Both the position numbers and the translations under genes were made by a program. From Nostoc sp. LPT (GTDB lineage Bacteria > Cyanobacteriota > Cyanobacteriia > Cyanobacteriales > Nostocaceae), in NCBI RefSeq assembly GCF_017115165.1, contig NZ_JABXKF010000110.1:1-64000 (forward strand): 64,000 nt of DNA, read 5' to 3'. This document shows positions 44,127 to 54,317 of this stretch, in pieces. Each line of letters opens with the position of its first letter. Position 1 is the first letter of the stretch. The notes beneath the pieces were generated by a model. The model was given only the letters and a program-made list of their open reading frames with translations. It had not been told where the DNA came from and ran no database searches.

Positions 44127-45431
44127 ATGACTGAACTGCTGCAAAAAGTACGAGTGATTGATCCTGTTTCTGAAATCGACAAACTCTTTGATGTACTGAT
44201 TGCTGATGGTTATATCCGAGAAGTGGCTTCGCACATTTCTGATATCAGTTCCGATACTCAAATCAAAGATTGTCAGGGATTAGTTCTCGGCCCTGGATTA
44301 GTGGATTTGTACAGCCACTCTGGTGAACCTGGCTTTGAAGAACGGGAAACCCTTTTGTCTTTCTTGCAAGCTGCTGCTGCTGGCGGCTTTACTAGAGTTA
44401 GCATTTTACCTGATACATCCCCAGCTATTGATAACCCTGCGCTTGTGGCACAGTTGCAGCAGAAAAGGCCAAAAGGGCACAAAAGCAAAGGAGCAGAGAA
44501 GAGTTTGTCTTTCCTGCTCCCCTGCTCCCCTGCTCCCCTGCTTCATCTTTGGGGTGCTATCACCGTAGATATTGCTGGGAAGCAGATGACGGAATTGGCA
44601 GATTTAGCGTCTGCTGGAGTTGTTGGTTTTACTGATGGTAAGCCCTTAGAAAATTTGGCACTGGTGCAGAGAGTGTTAGAGTATCTCCAGCCATTGGGTA
44701 AACCAGTAGCATTTTGGCCTAGCGATCGCCAGTTAACAGCCAATGGTGTCATGAGAGAAGGGACAAATGCTCTCCGTTTTGGTTTACCCCCAATACCCGC
44801 CAGCGCTGAAACTACTGCGATCGCAGCAATGCTTGAATTGGTTGCAGCCATCGGCACACCAGTCCATATCATGCGTGTCTCTACAAATCGCAGCGTGGAA
44901 TTAATCGCTTCAGCGAAAGCGGCTGGTTTACCCATCACCGCCAGCACCACCTGGATGCACCTTTTACTTGATACCAAAGCAGTTAAGAGTTATCACACCA
45001 GCTTGCATTTAGATCCGCCTTTAGGTAATCCCAGTGATATGGCGGCGTTGCGTGCAGGGGTACGTGCGGGTGTAATCGATGCGATCGCTATCGATCACAC
45101 ACCCTACAGCTACGAAGAAAAAGTCCAAGCCTTTGCCGAAGCACCTGCTGGGGCAATTGGTTTAGAGCTAGCATTACCTTTGCTGTGGCAATATCTTGTT
45201 GAAACTGAGGAATTTACAGCTTTAGAATTATGGCGGGCATTGAGTACCAATCCAGCAGAGTGTTTGGGGCAAAAAGTAAGTGCGATCGTACCTCATCAAC
45301 CAGCGGAACTTACTTTATTCGACCCCCAGCAAACCTGGAAAGTCGAACGTAAAAGTCTTTATACACTTTCACAAAATACACCTTGGTTAGGACAGCAGTT
45401 AAAGGGTCATGTTGTACAAACTTGGTGTTGA
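44127..45431 (+). CDS. Dihydroorotase-like protein lacking the metal ligands
   Basis: The 434-residue amidohydrolase-fold product aligns with type I dihydroorotases (LVLGPGLVDLYSHSGEPGFEE, AAAAGGFTRVSILPDTSPAID, HLDPPLGNPSDMAALRAG, IAIDHTPYSYEEK). In active enzymes the metal ligands lie in HxH, in HCED-like, CHVST-like and PHH-like motifs, and in DHAP. Here these read YSH, WPSD, MRVST, WMH and DHTP, so most of the ligand histidines are gone. It is probably a non-catalytic paralogue of PyrC, as in the inactive DHOase-like subunits known to support aspartate transcarbamoylase. Residues about 112-137 (KGHKSKGAEKS, then LPCSPAPLLH) come from an in-frame CTGCTCCCC-type repeat. Confidence 0.8.
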   Translation: MTELLQKVRVIDPVSEIDKLFDVLIADGYIREVASHISDISSDTQIKDCQGLVLGPGLVDLYSHSGEPGFEERETLLSFLQAAAAGGFTRVSILPDTSPAIDNPALVAQLQQKRPKGHKSKGAEKSLSFLLPCSPAPLLHLWGAITVDIAGKQMTELADLASAGVVGFTDGKPLENLALVQRVLEYLQPLGKPVAFWPSDRQLTANGVMREGTNALRFGLPPIPASAETTAIAAMLELVAAIGTPVHIMRVSTNRSVELIASAKAAGLPITASTTWMHLLLDTKAVKSYHTSLHLDPPLGNPSDMAALRAGVRAGVIDAIAIDHTPYSYEEKVQAFAEAPAGAIGLELALPLLWQYLVETEEFTALELWRALSTNPAECLGQKVSAIVPHQPAELTLFDPQQTWKVERKSLYTLSQNTPWLGQQLKGHVVQTWC

Positions 45432-45555
45432 AAAAGCATACTTAAAACTACGGAATATAACTAATCCCCTAAAAGATTAAGATAGATTCCCCTTACTCTC
45501 TGAATTACTATTTTGTAAATTTCTATTTTACTGTAGTTATATTTGTAAGCATCCC

Positions 45556-46647
45556 CTAGCAAGGCAAACTAACACTTACAGTAGTTCCTTTTTCAGGAAT
45601 GCTAGCAATTGTCAATTCACCACCATATAATTTAACTATATGCTGAACAATAGCCAGTCCTAAGCCAGAGCCTTGTTGTTCCCATAACTTTCGATTAAAT
45701 TGTACAAAAGCTCCAATTTTATTAATCTCTTCAATTACCATCCCTTTGCCATTATCAATTACATATAAATTAAATTTATTACCTTCTCTCTTACTCATAA
45801 CTTTAATTTCGCTGTTCGGTAAAGAAAATTTAAAAGAATTCTCCAGTAATTCTTCAATAAGAATACTCAAATTTTCTTGTGGTAATTGTACTGGAGATTC
45901 TTGGATATCTAGCTTTAAATCTTTTTCTCTACAGTTTTCTGTAGCTTTTTTGAAAGCGACTTCACTAATAATTTTTTCAGTAAAACATCTATCTTTTTTT
46001 TCTTTTATTTGACGACTTTTTTCGGGACTTTTAGTTATTAATTCCAGATTACTATATAATAAAAACCTTTGAACGAGTGCATTCAAGCGATTGGCGGATC
46101 TGTAAATTAATTCGGCAATTTCGACTTCTTCAGAGTCAGGCATGATGCCACAACTTTCTATTAACAACTGTGACATACCAAGAATACCATTTAGAGGTGT
46201 ATTCAGTTCGTGAGGTAATGAGTGAGCAATATTCATTCTGAGTTCGTCTAGTTTGGCTTGAGCTTGGCGCTCAACCAAAGCGTGTTTATGAAGACGAGAA
46301 GCGATCGCATTGAGTAGTTCTTCAGGAGTAAATGGTTTAGTCAAATAATCATCAGCCCCAAAATCCATTCCCTGACGAAAATCTGAACGCTCTGATTTTG
46401 CAGTAACAAATATTAAAGGAATATTGATAGTTGCTTCATTTTGGCGTAAAGCAGACAGCACGCTATAGCCGTCTAATTCAGGCATCATAATGTCACAGAT
46501 AATTAAATCTGGTAATTTTGATTGAGCAATTTCTAATCCAATCTTACCATTTGCAGCTATCAAAGTTTCAAAATCAGAAAGTTGTAAAATTTCTTGAATG
46601 TTTCCTCTTACTTGGGGTTCGTCTTCTATAATTAAAATTGTGTTCAT
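45556..46647 (-). CDS. Response regulator-histidine kinase hybrid
   Basis: The 363-residue product begins with a receiver domain (MNTILIIEDEPQVRGNIQ; phospho-acceptor Asp in LIICDIMMPELDG near residue 53; Lys in DDYLTKPFTPEEL). A short linker leads to a histidine kinase: H-box SLPHELNTPLNGILGMSQ (His near 146), N-box IEELLENSFKF, DNGKGM and GSGLGLAIVQ. The architecture REC-HisKA-HATPase lets an upstream kinase modulate its activity. No TM helix is present. It lies 370 bp from a kinase remnant and another large kinase on the same strand, a possible phosphorelay neighbourhood. Confidence 0.88.
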   Translation of the reverse strand: MNTILIIEDEPQVRGNIQEILQLSDFETLIAANGKIGLEIAQSKLPDLIICDIMMPELDGYSVLSALRQNEATINIPLIFVTAKSERSDFRQGMDFGADDYLTKPFTPEELLNAIASRLHKHALVERQAQAKLDELRMNIAHSLPHELNTPLNGILGMSQLLIESCGIMPDSEEVEIAELIYRSANRLNALVQRFLLYSNLELITKSPEKSRQIKEKKDRCFTEKIISEVAFKKATENCREKDLKLDIQESPVQLPQENLSILIEELLENSFKFSLPNSEIKVMSKREGNKFNLYVIDNGKGMVIEEINKIGAFVQFNRKLWEQQGSGLGLAIVQHIVKLYGGELTIASIPEKGTTVSVSLPC

Positions 46648-47017
46648 CTATGATTAGTAAAGATAAAATATCAGTTTTATTTTATTGATTTAGCATGATA
46701 TGCTATAGCAATTTTCATCTAGTACAGCATGGCGTAAATAAACATACTATTTCAAATGGCGCAAGAGCTTGGAATACAATTATGCGTGACTTTTGACTTT
46801 TGACTTCCGCCTTGCGGTACTAGTGAGATACGTTTTCAAAGGTACTAACCTTGGTAAACAAGATTTGGATATACTTCAGTTGCTTAGGAAACGCTATATC
46901 CATATAAAGCTTATCTTGCTAAACAATAAAAATTAATTGTCAATAATACCGTATAATCCTATTCATGCCCTAAGTATAAACGCTGAAATATTTAAATATG
47001 TTTGTTGTAAAACTATA
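46648..47017. other. Intergenic region with short GACTTTT repeat
   Basis: A GACTTTTGACTTTTGACTT heptamer run lies near 46790-46807 (STRR type). Nothing coding is seen. Confidence 0.5.
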
Positions 47018-47266
47018 CTATTTGCTATGGTTAAGCAAATTAAAATTTTGCAAAACTTTGGCATTTTCTGGGGTTAGTAGTGTTTGTAAGTTCTTCATTT
47101 CATTCAAAAACATGATTTTTCTAGCATACTCTTGTTGTCGGATACTCAAGTAGCGATCGCACTCAACATCTGATTGAGCTTTTTTCAGCATATAGATTGC
47201 CATATTGATATTTGAAAGCGGATTGCCTAAGTCTTGTAAAAGTTTTTGTAAAACCTTGTTGCATAT
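47018..47266 (-). pseudogene. Histidine-kinase dimerisation-domain fragment
   Basis: The open frame (stop upstream near 47267) reads KVLQKLLQDLGNPLSNINMA and continues to a TAG-like end at 47018. It has the spacing of a HisKA dimerisation helix pair, with QDLGNPLSNI at the place of an H-box. The phospho-acceptor His is missing and no ATPase domain follows. It is either the leftover of a kinase gene or a 61-residue stand-alone protein from ATG 47203. I favour a remnant. Confidence 0.45.
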
Positions 47267-47418
47267 TTATGCTAGGTATTGGCTATCTTGCAGTTTTTGT
47301 GATATCTATAGACGCAGTAAATACATCTGCTAGAACTGATTATTCAGCTTAAAAACTTGGGAATTTACATTAGATTCCAAACAATATCCCGCAATTTATT
47401 GTTCCCTAAAATTATTTA

Positions 47419-50400
47419 CTAATAACACATTAGATATTTTTCATTGAGGAAATCACTTATAATTAGTGGCAGTTCTACCCGAAATGTTGTACCGACTCTG
47501 ACCTGGCTAGCGAAGGTAATTCTTCCTCTATGAAGGTCTATACAATTGTTAACTATTGCCAAACCTAATCCAGTTCCTGGCGTATTACCAACATTACTAG
47601 CTCGGTAGAATGGTTCAAATAAGTTCTGTTGATCCTGTGGTGAAATACCAATACCCTCATCTTGAATCATAAAAACTGCGCTTTCATCTTGAACTAATAA
47701 ATCAATTTGAATATTGCTACCATCTGGTGAGTATTTAACAGCGTTTGAAAGCAAATTGCTCAGTATTTGTCGCAAAAGCTTCTTGTCTATACAAGCCATA
47801 AAGCGATCATCTGTTGATGAATTACCCAAGTACTGGGGAGAAAAGGCTAGGGTATGTTTGGGAGAACTGAGTTGAATTTCCTCTACCAAAGAACGACAGA
47901 AATTAATTAAATTAATATAAGTTGGTTCAAATGCCAATTTTCCAGCTTCAGCCTTATTAATTAGCAAAATATCATCTAATAGTTGAGTAGTGTGTTGAAC
48001 ATAAGTCTGAATGCACTGGAGATGTTTATGTTTTTGTTGTTCATCTAGTTTATGGCTAAAACTTTTTAAGATTCCAGCAGAGGAAGCAATCACAGCTAAA
48101 GGAGTTCGGAACTCGTGGGAGGTCATAGAAATGAAACGAGATTTCAACTCACTGAGTTCTTTTTCTTTTACTAAAGCTTTACAAATATTTTCTTCAGCTT
48201 GTTTGCGCTCGCGTATATCTTTAACTACACCGATTGCATAAATGGGTTTACCAATTGGATCTTGAATTAGCGAAACCGTTAGATTTATCCAAATTACATC
48301 AGCATTTTTATGTAAATAGCGCTTCTCAATAGAGAATGTTTCTACCTTTCCTGCTATTAATTTTTGCAGATGATTTAGATGGATTTGTATATCCTCTGGA
48401 TGTGTGATCTCTCTAAAGTTTTTCTTTAGGATTTCTTCTTGGCTATAGCCTAAAATTTCACACAACTTTTGATTAGCTTTAAGAAAATGACCATCTAAAG
48501 TTTCTAGTTTAATTCCCACAGCTGCTTGATTAAAAATAGCTCTAAGTTCTGCCTCACTTTGTTGTAAGTCTAAAGTGCGTTGCTTAACCCTGACTTCTAA
48601 ATCTTGATTGAGTTTTTGTAGAGCTTCTTGTGCTCGTTGCCTTTGCAGTTCAGCAGATGCTCTGGCTGCAAATACTTTGAGAATTCCTTCAAATTTATGT
48701 TGATCGGGTATGGGTTTGTCATCTACTATGCATAGTGAGCCAATTGGTTGACCAAAATCGTCACTTAAAATAACTCCCATAGAACTTTCAGCTTCCATAG
48801 CAGCTAATCTTTTAGCATTAGGAAAGAACTGCTGAATTCTCGAACTACAGTGGTAAAATCCTTGCTTAAGCAAAATTTCACATAGAGTTGATTTTGGGTC
48901 ATAGCAAATATTCGGTTGTAACTGCCCATCAGACCAAAATCCTAAAGTGTGAGCTTGCCCATCAATTAACTCACTTACTAAGGTGTTACGAACATCTAAA
49001 GTAGAAGAAATATGTTCAACTAATGCTGGGAAAAAGTCACGTCCAGTCGTAGAAGCTGTACTTTCTATCAAACTTTGTAAGGCTATTTCAGCTTGTTTGC
49101 GTTTTGTAATATCGATTCCGATTGCAACGGCGGCTGTGTTTTGTTGATATTTTTGAGCTACAAGCAAATAATTGCATATTTTACCATTAATTTGGGTATC
49201 AATAACCTTAGAATCTGCTACATCTTGCCTAGCTAAAAATTCACGCATAAATTCTGTAAATTGCGGGCTATTTTCCATAAAGCCCAATTCTTGACCAACA
49301 AAAGCATCGGTAGTCAAGTTAAAACTTTCAGCTAAATGGTGATTAACCCCTAAATAATATCCATCAGAATTTACCCAAGAAACAAACCCAGGTACTGCAT
49401 CTAAAACCGTTTGTAATTGCTCTTTTGCTTGTTGCAAATTTTTTTCTGCTCGTTTGTATTCTGTAATATCCTCGGAAATACACAACAGGTATTCGGGTTG
49501 TCGGTCTTTGTCATACAAAGGAATTTTAGTCGTGTGTAAAATTCTTCTGCCAAAACTAGGGCTGTCAATAGGTTCTTCAGAAATATCTTGAGTTAAACCG
49601 CTAGCAAAACTTTCTAGGTCTTTTTGGCAGAAAAAGTCTGCTTGTTCTTTCGGGAAGAATTCGTAATCTGTTTTGCCAATAGCCTGCTCTGCTGTAATAC
49701 CAAAAATATTTTCGCAGGTATGATTCCAGAGCTTGACTGTCCCAAAACTTTCTGGTTTGGCATCTTTAACAAAGACGGCTACAGGCAGATTATTAATCAT
49801 CGACTGTAAAAAGTTGCGAGTCTGTTGGAGTTCCTCTTGTGCTTTTCGGCTTTCAGTAATGTCAATGCCTGTACAGACGATATAATCAACTTGATTATCA
49901 GGGTTAAGTAAGACTTTGTTTGACCAAGAAATTAAGCGGCGATCGCTATCTTTAGTAACTAAAGAAGTTTCGTAACGTTGAGGTAATTCTCTATCGGCTA
50001 AATTTTGAAAAATATCTTTGATACGTTTTGTTGTTTCAGGTAATAGCAGCACATCCCAAATAAATCTTCCTTTAACTTCATCAAATGTGTAACCCGTAGC
50101 TTGTTCGCAAGTATGGTTAAAGCGAACGATTTTTCCCTGAAAATCTAATACAATAACTAAAGCATCTGCTAGATTCAAAACAGCAGACACAAAATTACGC
50201 TCCAATCGCAGTTCTGCCTCGATTTTCTGGCGTTCTACAAGTTTAACTCGTGTATGATTGTAAAGTTCGGCTTGTAGAATAGAAACTGCCAGCAGACTGG
50301 TAGGAGTAACTAATCCAATTAATTCTCCTTGATCCCCAACAATAGGCAGATGGCAAATCCGATTTTGCCTCAGCAAATGTAACGCCGTAAAAACATCTTT

Positions 50401-50757
50401 AAAATCCTTTAATTTCAATGTTATTAACTCTCTGGTCATCACTTGGGCAACACTGGTGCCCTCTATATTGTTACCTTGTGCTGTCAGCTTAATTAAATCT
50501 CTTTGCGTAATTATCCCCACCAACTGTGAATTTTCTATAACTAAAACACAGCTGGTGGTTTGAGATGTGTTGCTAGCTATATCTTTACCTGAGTTAGTCA
50601 AACAATTGCTATCTTTGATTGGCAAGCTATGATGATTACCTGATGATTCATTGATTAGTGCAATCACATCTGGAAGCATAATCTCAGAGCTAACAACAAG
50701 CAGATGACGAATGATAGTCTGTTGTAAATTCTCAGAAATGAGAGAGTTAATGAACAT
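47419..50757 (-). CDS. Multi-sensor histidine kinase (CBS pair, four PAS, GAF)
   Basis: The 1112-residue cytoplasmic sensor kinase begins with two CBS domains (about 25-165: CVLVIENSQLVGIITQRDLI, CHLPIVGDQGELIGLVT). Three PAS/PAC units follow (about 188-310, 312-440, 442-560), then GAF (about 565-720), a fourth PAS (about 735-865), HisKA with SMTSHEFRTPLAVIASSAG (His near 893), and HATPase with DEGIGISP and GTGLGLAIVNN (about 1070-1095). There is no TM helix. CBS domains usually bind adenine nucleotides, so energy status could be one input, with light, redox or ligand sensing by PAS/GAF; no chromophore-binding Cys is evident. No partner regulator is adjacent downstream of the gene. Confidence 0.9.
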   Translation of the reverse strand: MFINSLISENLQQTIIRHLLVVSSEIMLPDVIALINESSGNHHSLPIKDSNCLTNSGKDIASNTSQTTSCVLVIENSQLVGIITQRDLIKLTAQGNNIEGTSVAQVMTRELITLKLKDFKDVFTALHLLRQNRICHLPIVGDQGELIGLVTPTSLLAVSILQAELYNHTRVKLVERQKIEAELRLERNFVSAVLNLADALVIVLDFQGKIVRFNHTCEQATGYTFDEVKGRFIWDVLLLPETTKRIKDIFQNLADRELPQRYETSLVTKDSDRRLISWSNKVLLNPDNQVDYIVCTGIDITESRKAQEELQQTRNFLQSMINNLPVAVFVKDAKPESFGTVKLWNHTCENIFGITAEQAIGKTDYEFFPKEQADFFCQKDLESFASGLTQDISEEPIDSPSFGRRILHTTKIPLYDKDRQPEYLLCISEDITEYKRAEKNLQQAKEQLQTVLDAVPGFVSWVNSDGYYLGVNHHLAESFNLTTDAFVGQELGFMENSPQFTEFMREFLARQDVADSKVIDTQINGKICNYLLVAQKYQQNTAAVAIGIDITKRKQAEIALQSLIESTASTTGRDFFPALVEHISSTLDVRNTLVSELIDGQAHTLGFWSDGQLQPNICYDPKSTLCEILLKQGFYHCSSRIQQFFPNAKRLAAMEAESSMGVILSDDFGQPIGSLCIVDDKPIPDQHKFEGILKVFAARASAELQRQRAQEALQKLNQDLEVRVKQRTLDLQQSEAELRAIFNQAAVGIKLETLDGHFLKANQKLCEILGYSQEEILKKNFREITHPEDIQIHLNHLQKLIAGKVETFSIEKRYLHKNADVIWINLTVSLIQDPIGKPIYAIGVVKDIRERKQAEENICKALVKEKELSELKSRFISMTSHEFRTPLAVIASSAGILKSFSHKLDEQQKHKHLQCIQTYVQHTTQLLDDILLINKAEAGKLAFEPTYINLINFCRSLVEEIQLSSPKHTLAFSPQYLGNSSTDDRFMACIDKKLLRQILSNLLSNAVKYSPDGSNIQIDLLVQDESAVFMIQDEGIGISPQDQQNLFEPFYRASNVGNTPGTGLGLAIVNNCIDLHRGRITFASQVRVGTTFRVELPLIISDFLNEKYLMCY

Positions 50758-51152
50758 TATCTATAGATGCCTGGAATAAAATTATCTCTAAAAAATATGC
50801 AAGTAATATTTTTGCTTATAATGAATCAAAAAACATCAGTATTTTCTATAATTATTTTCTTCTAATTTTTTATTTAAATTTTATATTATTTGTAATAAAC
50901 CCCATACATTTTTAAATATGGAGTTTTTAAGTAAAGTATATTATTATCTCATGGCTTGAGTTCTGAGTTTTTCCCTGATTTCAACAAGCTACGGTTTTCA
51001 AGGTAGATTCAGGTTAACCGTAATCCAAGCAATTGGAACTAAGTAAAAATTCAGATTTGAGCAAATGACTAAGCTTTAAAACATCGGATTATATTCATAA
51101 TATCAACCGTTGCGAGCGCACCAGGTTCAGGATATTAACGATGATGCAAGGC
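50758..51152. other. AT-rich intergenic region
   Basis: This is the upstream region of the large kinase gene and the downstream region of the isochorismatase-type gene. It is strongly AT-rich near 50810-50900. No gene or clear terminator is seen. Confidence 0.4.
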
Positions 51153-51680
51153 TTATGACATCTCCTCAAGAACCTCATCAGTCATCTTAATTTGGTTTTT
51201 CCCTATATTACGCTTCAGCAAAAAAATACCTGCATCATGTGCTTGCTGACCACCGTGACTAGAGCAAGCATCCTCGATAATCACTGGTTCAATACCACGC
51301 TCAAAAGAGTCAATTGCTGTTTTCAAAATGCAGCTATCAGTTGCAACACCACAAAAATATATTTTGCTGATTTGATTAAGTAAAATAAAAATTGAAAAAT
51401 TTTCCGTAAATGCAGAGTAATAAGGTTTATCAAAAATATTATTATTTATATATGGCTGAAGTTCATCAATAATGCTCGTTTCTGATTCTTGCATCAATCT
51501 TGACCAATGAATTAAATTGACATAATTACTGTCAGCAGTATTGATAAATCTTGTGAATTTAACGAGTTTTCCAGCCGCTAAAAATTGCTCAATTAGTTTA
51601 ATGACAGTAGGAATAATATGTCTGCATTTCTCAGAGATAAAACCGTTTTGCATATCTACTACAAGAAGTATTTCGCTCAT
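51153..51680 (-). CDS. Isochorismatase-family cysteine hydrolase
   Basis: The 175-residue single-domain product has the triad of this family: Asp in ILLVVDMQNGF (residue 9), Lys in FDKPYYSAF (near 84), and Cys in YFCGVATDSCILKTA (near 118). The family includes nicotinamidases, pyrazinamidases, N-carbamoyl hydrolases and true isochorismatases. The usual nicotinamidase metal-binding motif is not evident, so the substrate is open. It is monocistronic. Confidence 0.85.
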   Translation of the reverse strand: MSEILLVVDMQNGFISEKCRHIIPTVIKLIEQFLAAGKLVKFTRFINTADSNYVNLIHWSRLMQESETSIIDELQPYINNNIFDKPYYSAFTENFSIFILLNQISKIYFCGVATDSCILKTAIDSFERGIEPVIIEDACSSHGGQQAHDAGIFLLKRNIGKNQIKMTDEVLEEMS

Positions 51681-51807
51681 TTGTGCCAGAATTTATTTAG
51701 ATTAAGAGTTACGACGTTTAACAAAATAATATTATAAACTCCATCTGCTAGAGTTGTAGGCGATGTAGCACAATGGCTCATGGAACGAACAAAAGCGCCA
51801 AATCCTT

Positions 51808-52074
51808 ATGATGTTGGGGATGTCAGCATTGGCAGATATTGAGGCGATCGCAACTCAAAAGAACTTGATCCTGATACGTGAACTACCCGTACCTGGTGGC
51901 ATTGTTGCAGTAGATGCAGTTATCTTTCGTCGAGTGTTGGATAACTTGCTCTCCAATGCCATTAAGTTCTCCCCGTCCAAGTCTCAAGTCACCTTACGGG
52001 GAGAGTATTTAGCAGCAGGTAGTGTCAAAGTGCAAGTGGCTGATTTTGGTTTGGGAGTAAGTCTGGAGTTATAT
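51808..52074 (+). pseudogene. Histidine kinase ATPase-domain fragment
   Basis: The frame reads ALADIEAIATQKNLILIREL, VDAVIFRRVLDNLLSNAIKFSPSKS and VQVADFGLGVS, i.e. the N-box and G1 region of a HATPase domain. No dimerisation domain precedes it, and the G2 box never appears because the frame runs into transposase-like sequence. It is a fragment left by insertion of an IS630-type element, or by deletion next to it. Confidence 0.75.
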
Positions 52075-52137
52075 CAATTTACATTGAGCTTGCATATAAT
52101 AGAGAGTCAAGGTAAGTCGGACAGCAGCAAAATCGCA

Positions 52138-52730
52138 CGTCAGCTAGAAATAGAAATCACCGAAAGTGCAGAATATCTAGAAAAAACACTGAAACAGGCT
52201 CAGAGTGCAAGTCATAATATTGGCTGCAAATGCTGTGGTGGTTCAAAACAGGACAAGTGCGATCGCACAGTGAACTAGCGCGCATATTAGCAGGCGATCC
52301 GTCAACGATAACGCGGTGGTTCCAGAAGTATCGCAAGCAGGGAATGGCTGGGTTACTCGAAATCAAGAAACCACCTGGACAAGATCCAACAATAAAAGGA
52401 GAAGTACTTGAATTGCTCAAAGCAAAATTAAACTCGTCTGAAGGTTTTGGTAGTTACGGGGAGATTGTGAGTTGGCTTAGTAACAATCATGGTGTAGATG
52501 TTAGTTACCGAATGGTGCATTACAGGCGTGCGCTACAAACTCGCCTGCAAATTGAAAGTACCTCGACCATGCAGTGTAAACCAACACCCAAAAGCAATTG
52601 AGACATTTAAAAAAAAATTCCACAAGTACATAGCAGTTTTTATATTGGCTTATATGGTCAAACTTGGGTGAATTTTGTAGAACCATGTATGTCAAGATTT
52701 AGTCATGGATTTAATGAAATTAAGTCGCAA
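52138..52730 (+). pseudogene. Degenerate IS630-type transposase (N-terminal part)
   Basis: LEIEITESAEYLEKTLKQAQSAS (52144 on) continues only after a frame change into LQMLWWFKTGQVRSHSELARI, STITRWFQKYRKQGMAGLLE and EGFGSYGEIVSWL, the HTH and winged-helix region of IS630-family transposases. Near 52500-52560 a second frame change is needed to read KLACKLKVPRP, PKAIETFKK. The DDE catalytic half is not recognisable further on. So there are at least two frameshifts and a missing catalytic domain. No terminal repeats were found. Confidence 0.75.
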
Positions 52731-52835
52731 TAAACGCAAGTATTATCAACGGGGTCTCAGGGCTATGGAGCTTATTTTATCTGCATCCTAGCCTTTTTTG
52801 TCGCCTCGTCAGCACATTTATACAAGAATTTCGCT

Positions 52836-54279
52836 CTATTTTGTCCCATTTCTAGACTTTACTTTCTTGTTTTTAACCCTAATTTGTGGTAAATTATTTT
52901 TATCTTTGTAAAAGTAACATATTTCTACTAGACTTGGCCATATTTCTAGAGAACCGTGAAATTGGCTAATAACATCATCGATAATTCTGGAAACATTTTG
53001 CTGAAAAAAGTCTGGTTCAAATCCATAAAAGACTCTCGATAAATTCTCAGCAAATAATTGAAGTGACTGCTTGCGTTCTTCATTCTGGGTAGAAATTGAA
53101 GCTTTGACTACCTGCCTGTGGATAGCAGAGATTTTTTCCAGGATTTCCTCAGAATCTTGTAAAGTGACTTCGCCAGAGTAATCAAACTTGATTCCCAAAT
53201 CATCGAGATGATAAACACTGTTTTTAATTTTCTTTTTCAGCAAGCTACATATTTCTTCATTAAATAGTTCGCTAGCTAGAGGATTACGCATATAGTTATT
53301 TCTAATATGGTTTTGAACAGCATCAACTGTGTGCAGCTGCAATCCCTTCTTGCTGTATCCAAATCCTGTAGATATAATCCTCAAATCTGAGCCGAGTGGG
53401 AAAAAAGGGTGGTAAACCTAGCTGATTATCATATCCAGCAACTCCACAATCCATTCTCCAGTTTTTGTTAGTAATAACGGGTCGAAAATTAGTAAGAATA
53501 TAAAAATCATTTAGGTCATTTGGACTAATTTGGTTCTCATCATTGAGATACATGTGAATAAAATCAAGTGTATCTATATCATTAGTTCCCGTGCGAAAAG
53601 TTTGGGCAATCTTAACGATCGCATTATTCAAGACTCTCCCCTGTTGTAATAAAAGGCTGTTTTCTCGAAAGTAACCTTTAGTTGTATTGGTTTCTAAATC
53701 CATTGCTGTATCAAGAACCAATTCTCCAGCCTCAAAGTTTTCTGGTACATGGCTGGCTTTTTGACCTAAAACATCACCAAAAGCCGTGAGTAAGTCAAAA
53801 GATTTATGGACGTAGCCGCCTTTTTGGTTGGACTTGATTAATTTTCCTCGACATATTTCATCACCAGATAAAGATTCTGGGCTAGTTTCAATTAATGCAT
53901 CTGGGCGCATATCGTCATCTGCACTAACCATTAAATGTCCAAGGGTATACATCAGCGTGAAGTTGCGATTTCCTCCATAGCTAGGTCGGAATAAGTTTTT
54001 GACTAGTAATTCTAGCTTGCGATCGCGCAGTCTTTCGTTTAAAAATGTAATAAATTGCTCTTTCTGCTGGGGGCCGACATAAAACACGTCATTGACTGTC
54101 TTAGTCTGCTCTAAAAGTGGATAATATTTCTCGTGGTTGGCAATACTAGAATCGTCAAAAACGATAATTTTTAAAGCATGACCATTTACCCAGAAATTCT
54201 CATCATACTTTTCGATAGTTTGTGCTACATCTCTCAGTCGATGAGTCGGAATAACAAATACTGTTTCTTTTTGTTTCAT
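52836..54279 (-). pseudogene. Glycosyltransferase-like gene split by a frameshift
   Basis: Two frames join at about 53322-53335. The first (54279-53323, 318 residues) starts MKQKETVFVIPTHRLRDVAQTI and has LKIIVFDDSSIANH and LMVSADDDMRPDALIE, a GT-A-like glycosyltransferase fold with a DxD site. It ends EGIAAAHS at a TGA (53325-53323). The second frame (from DAVQNHIRNN to 52836, about 160 residues) carries the rest, including NPLASELFNEEICSLLKK. Removing one A within CACAGTTGA (around 53328) would join them as AAAHVDAVQNH and give a protein of about 480 residues. Real mutation and sequencing error cannot be told apart here. The 131-residue gene upstream is on the same strand, 38 bp away. Confidence 0.75.
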
Positions 54280-54317
54280 AAAATTTGTTTGGGTTTTTCA
54301 AATTAAGTTTCCAACCT

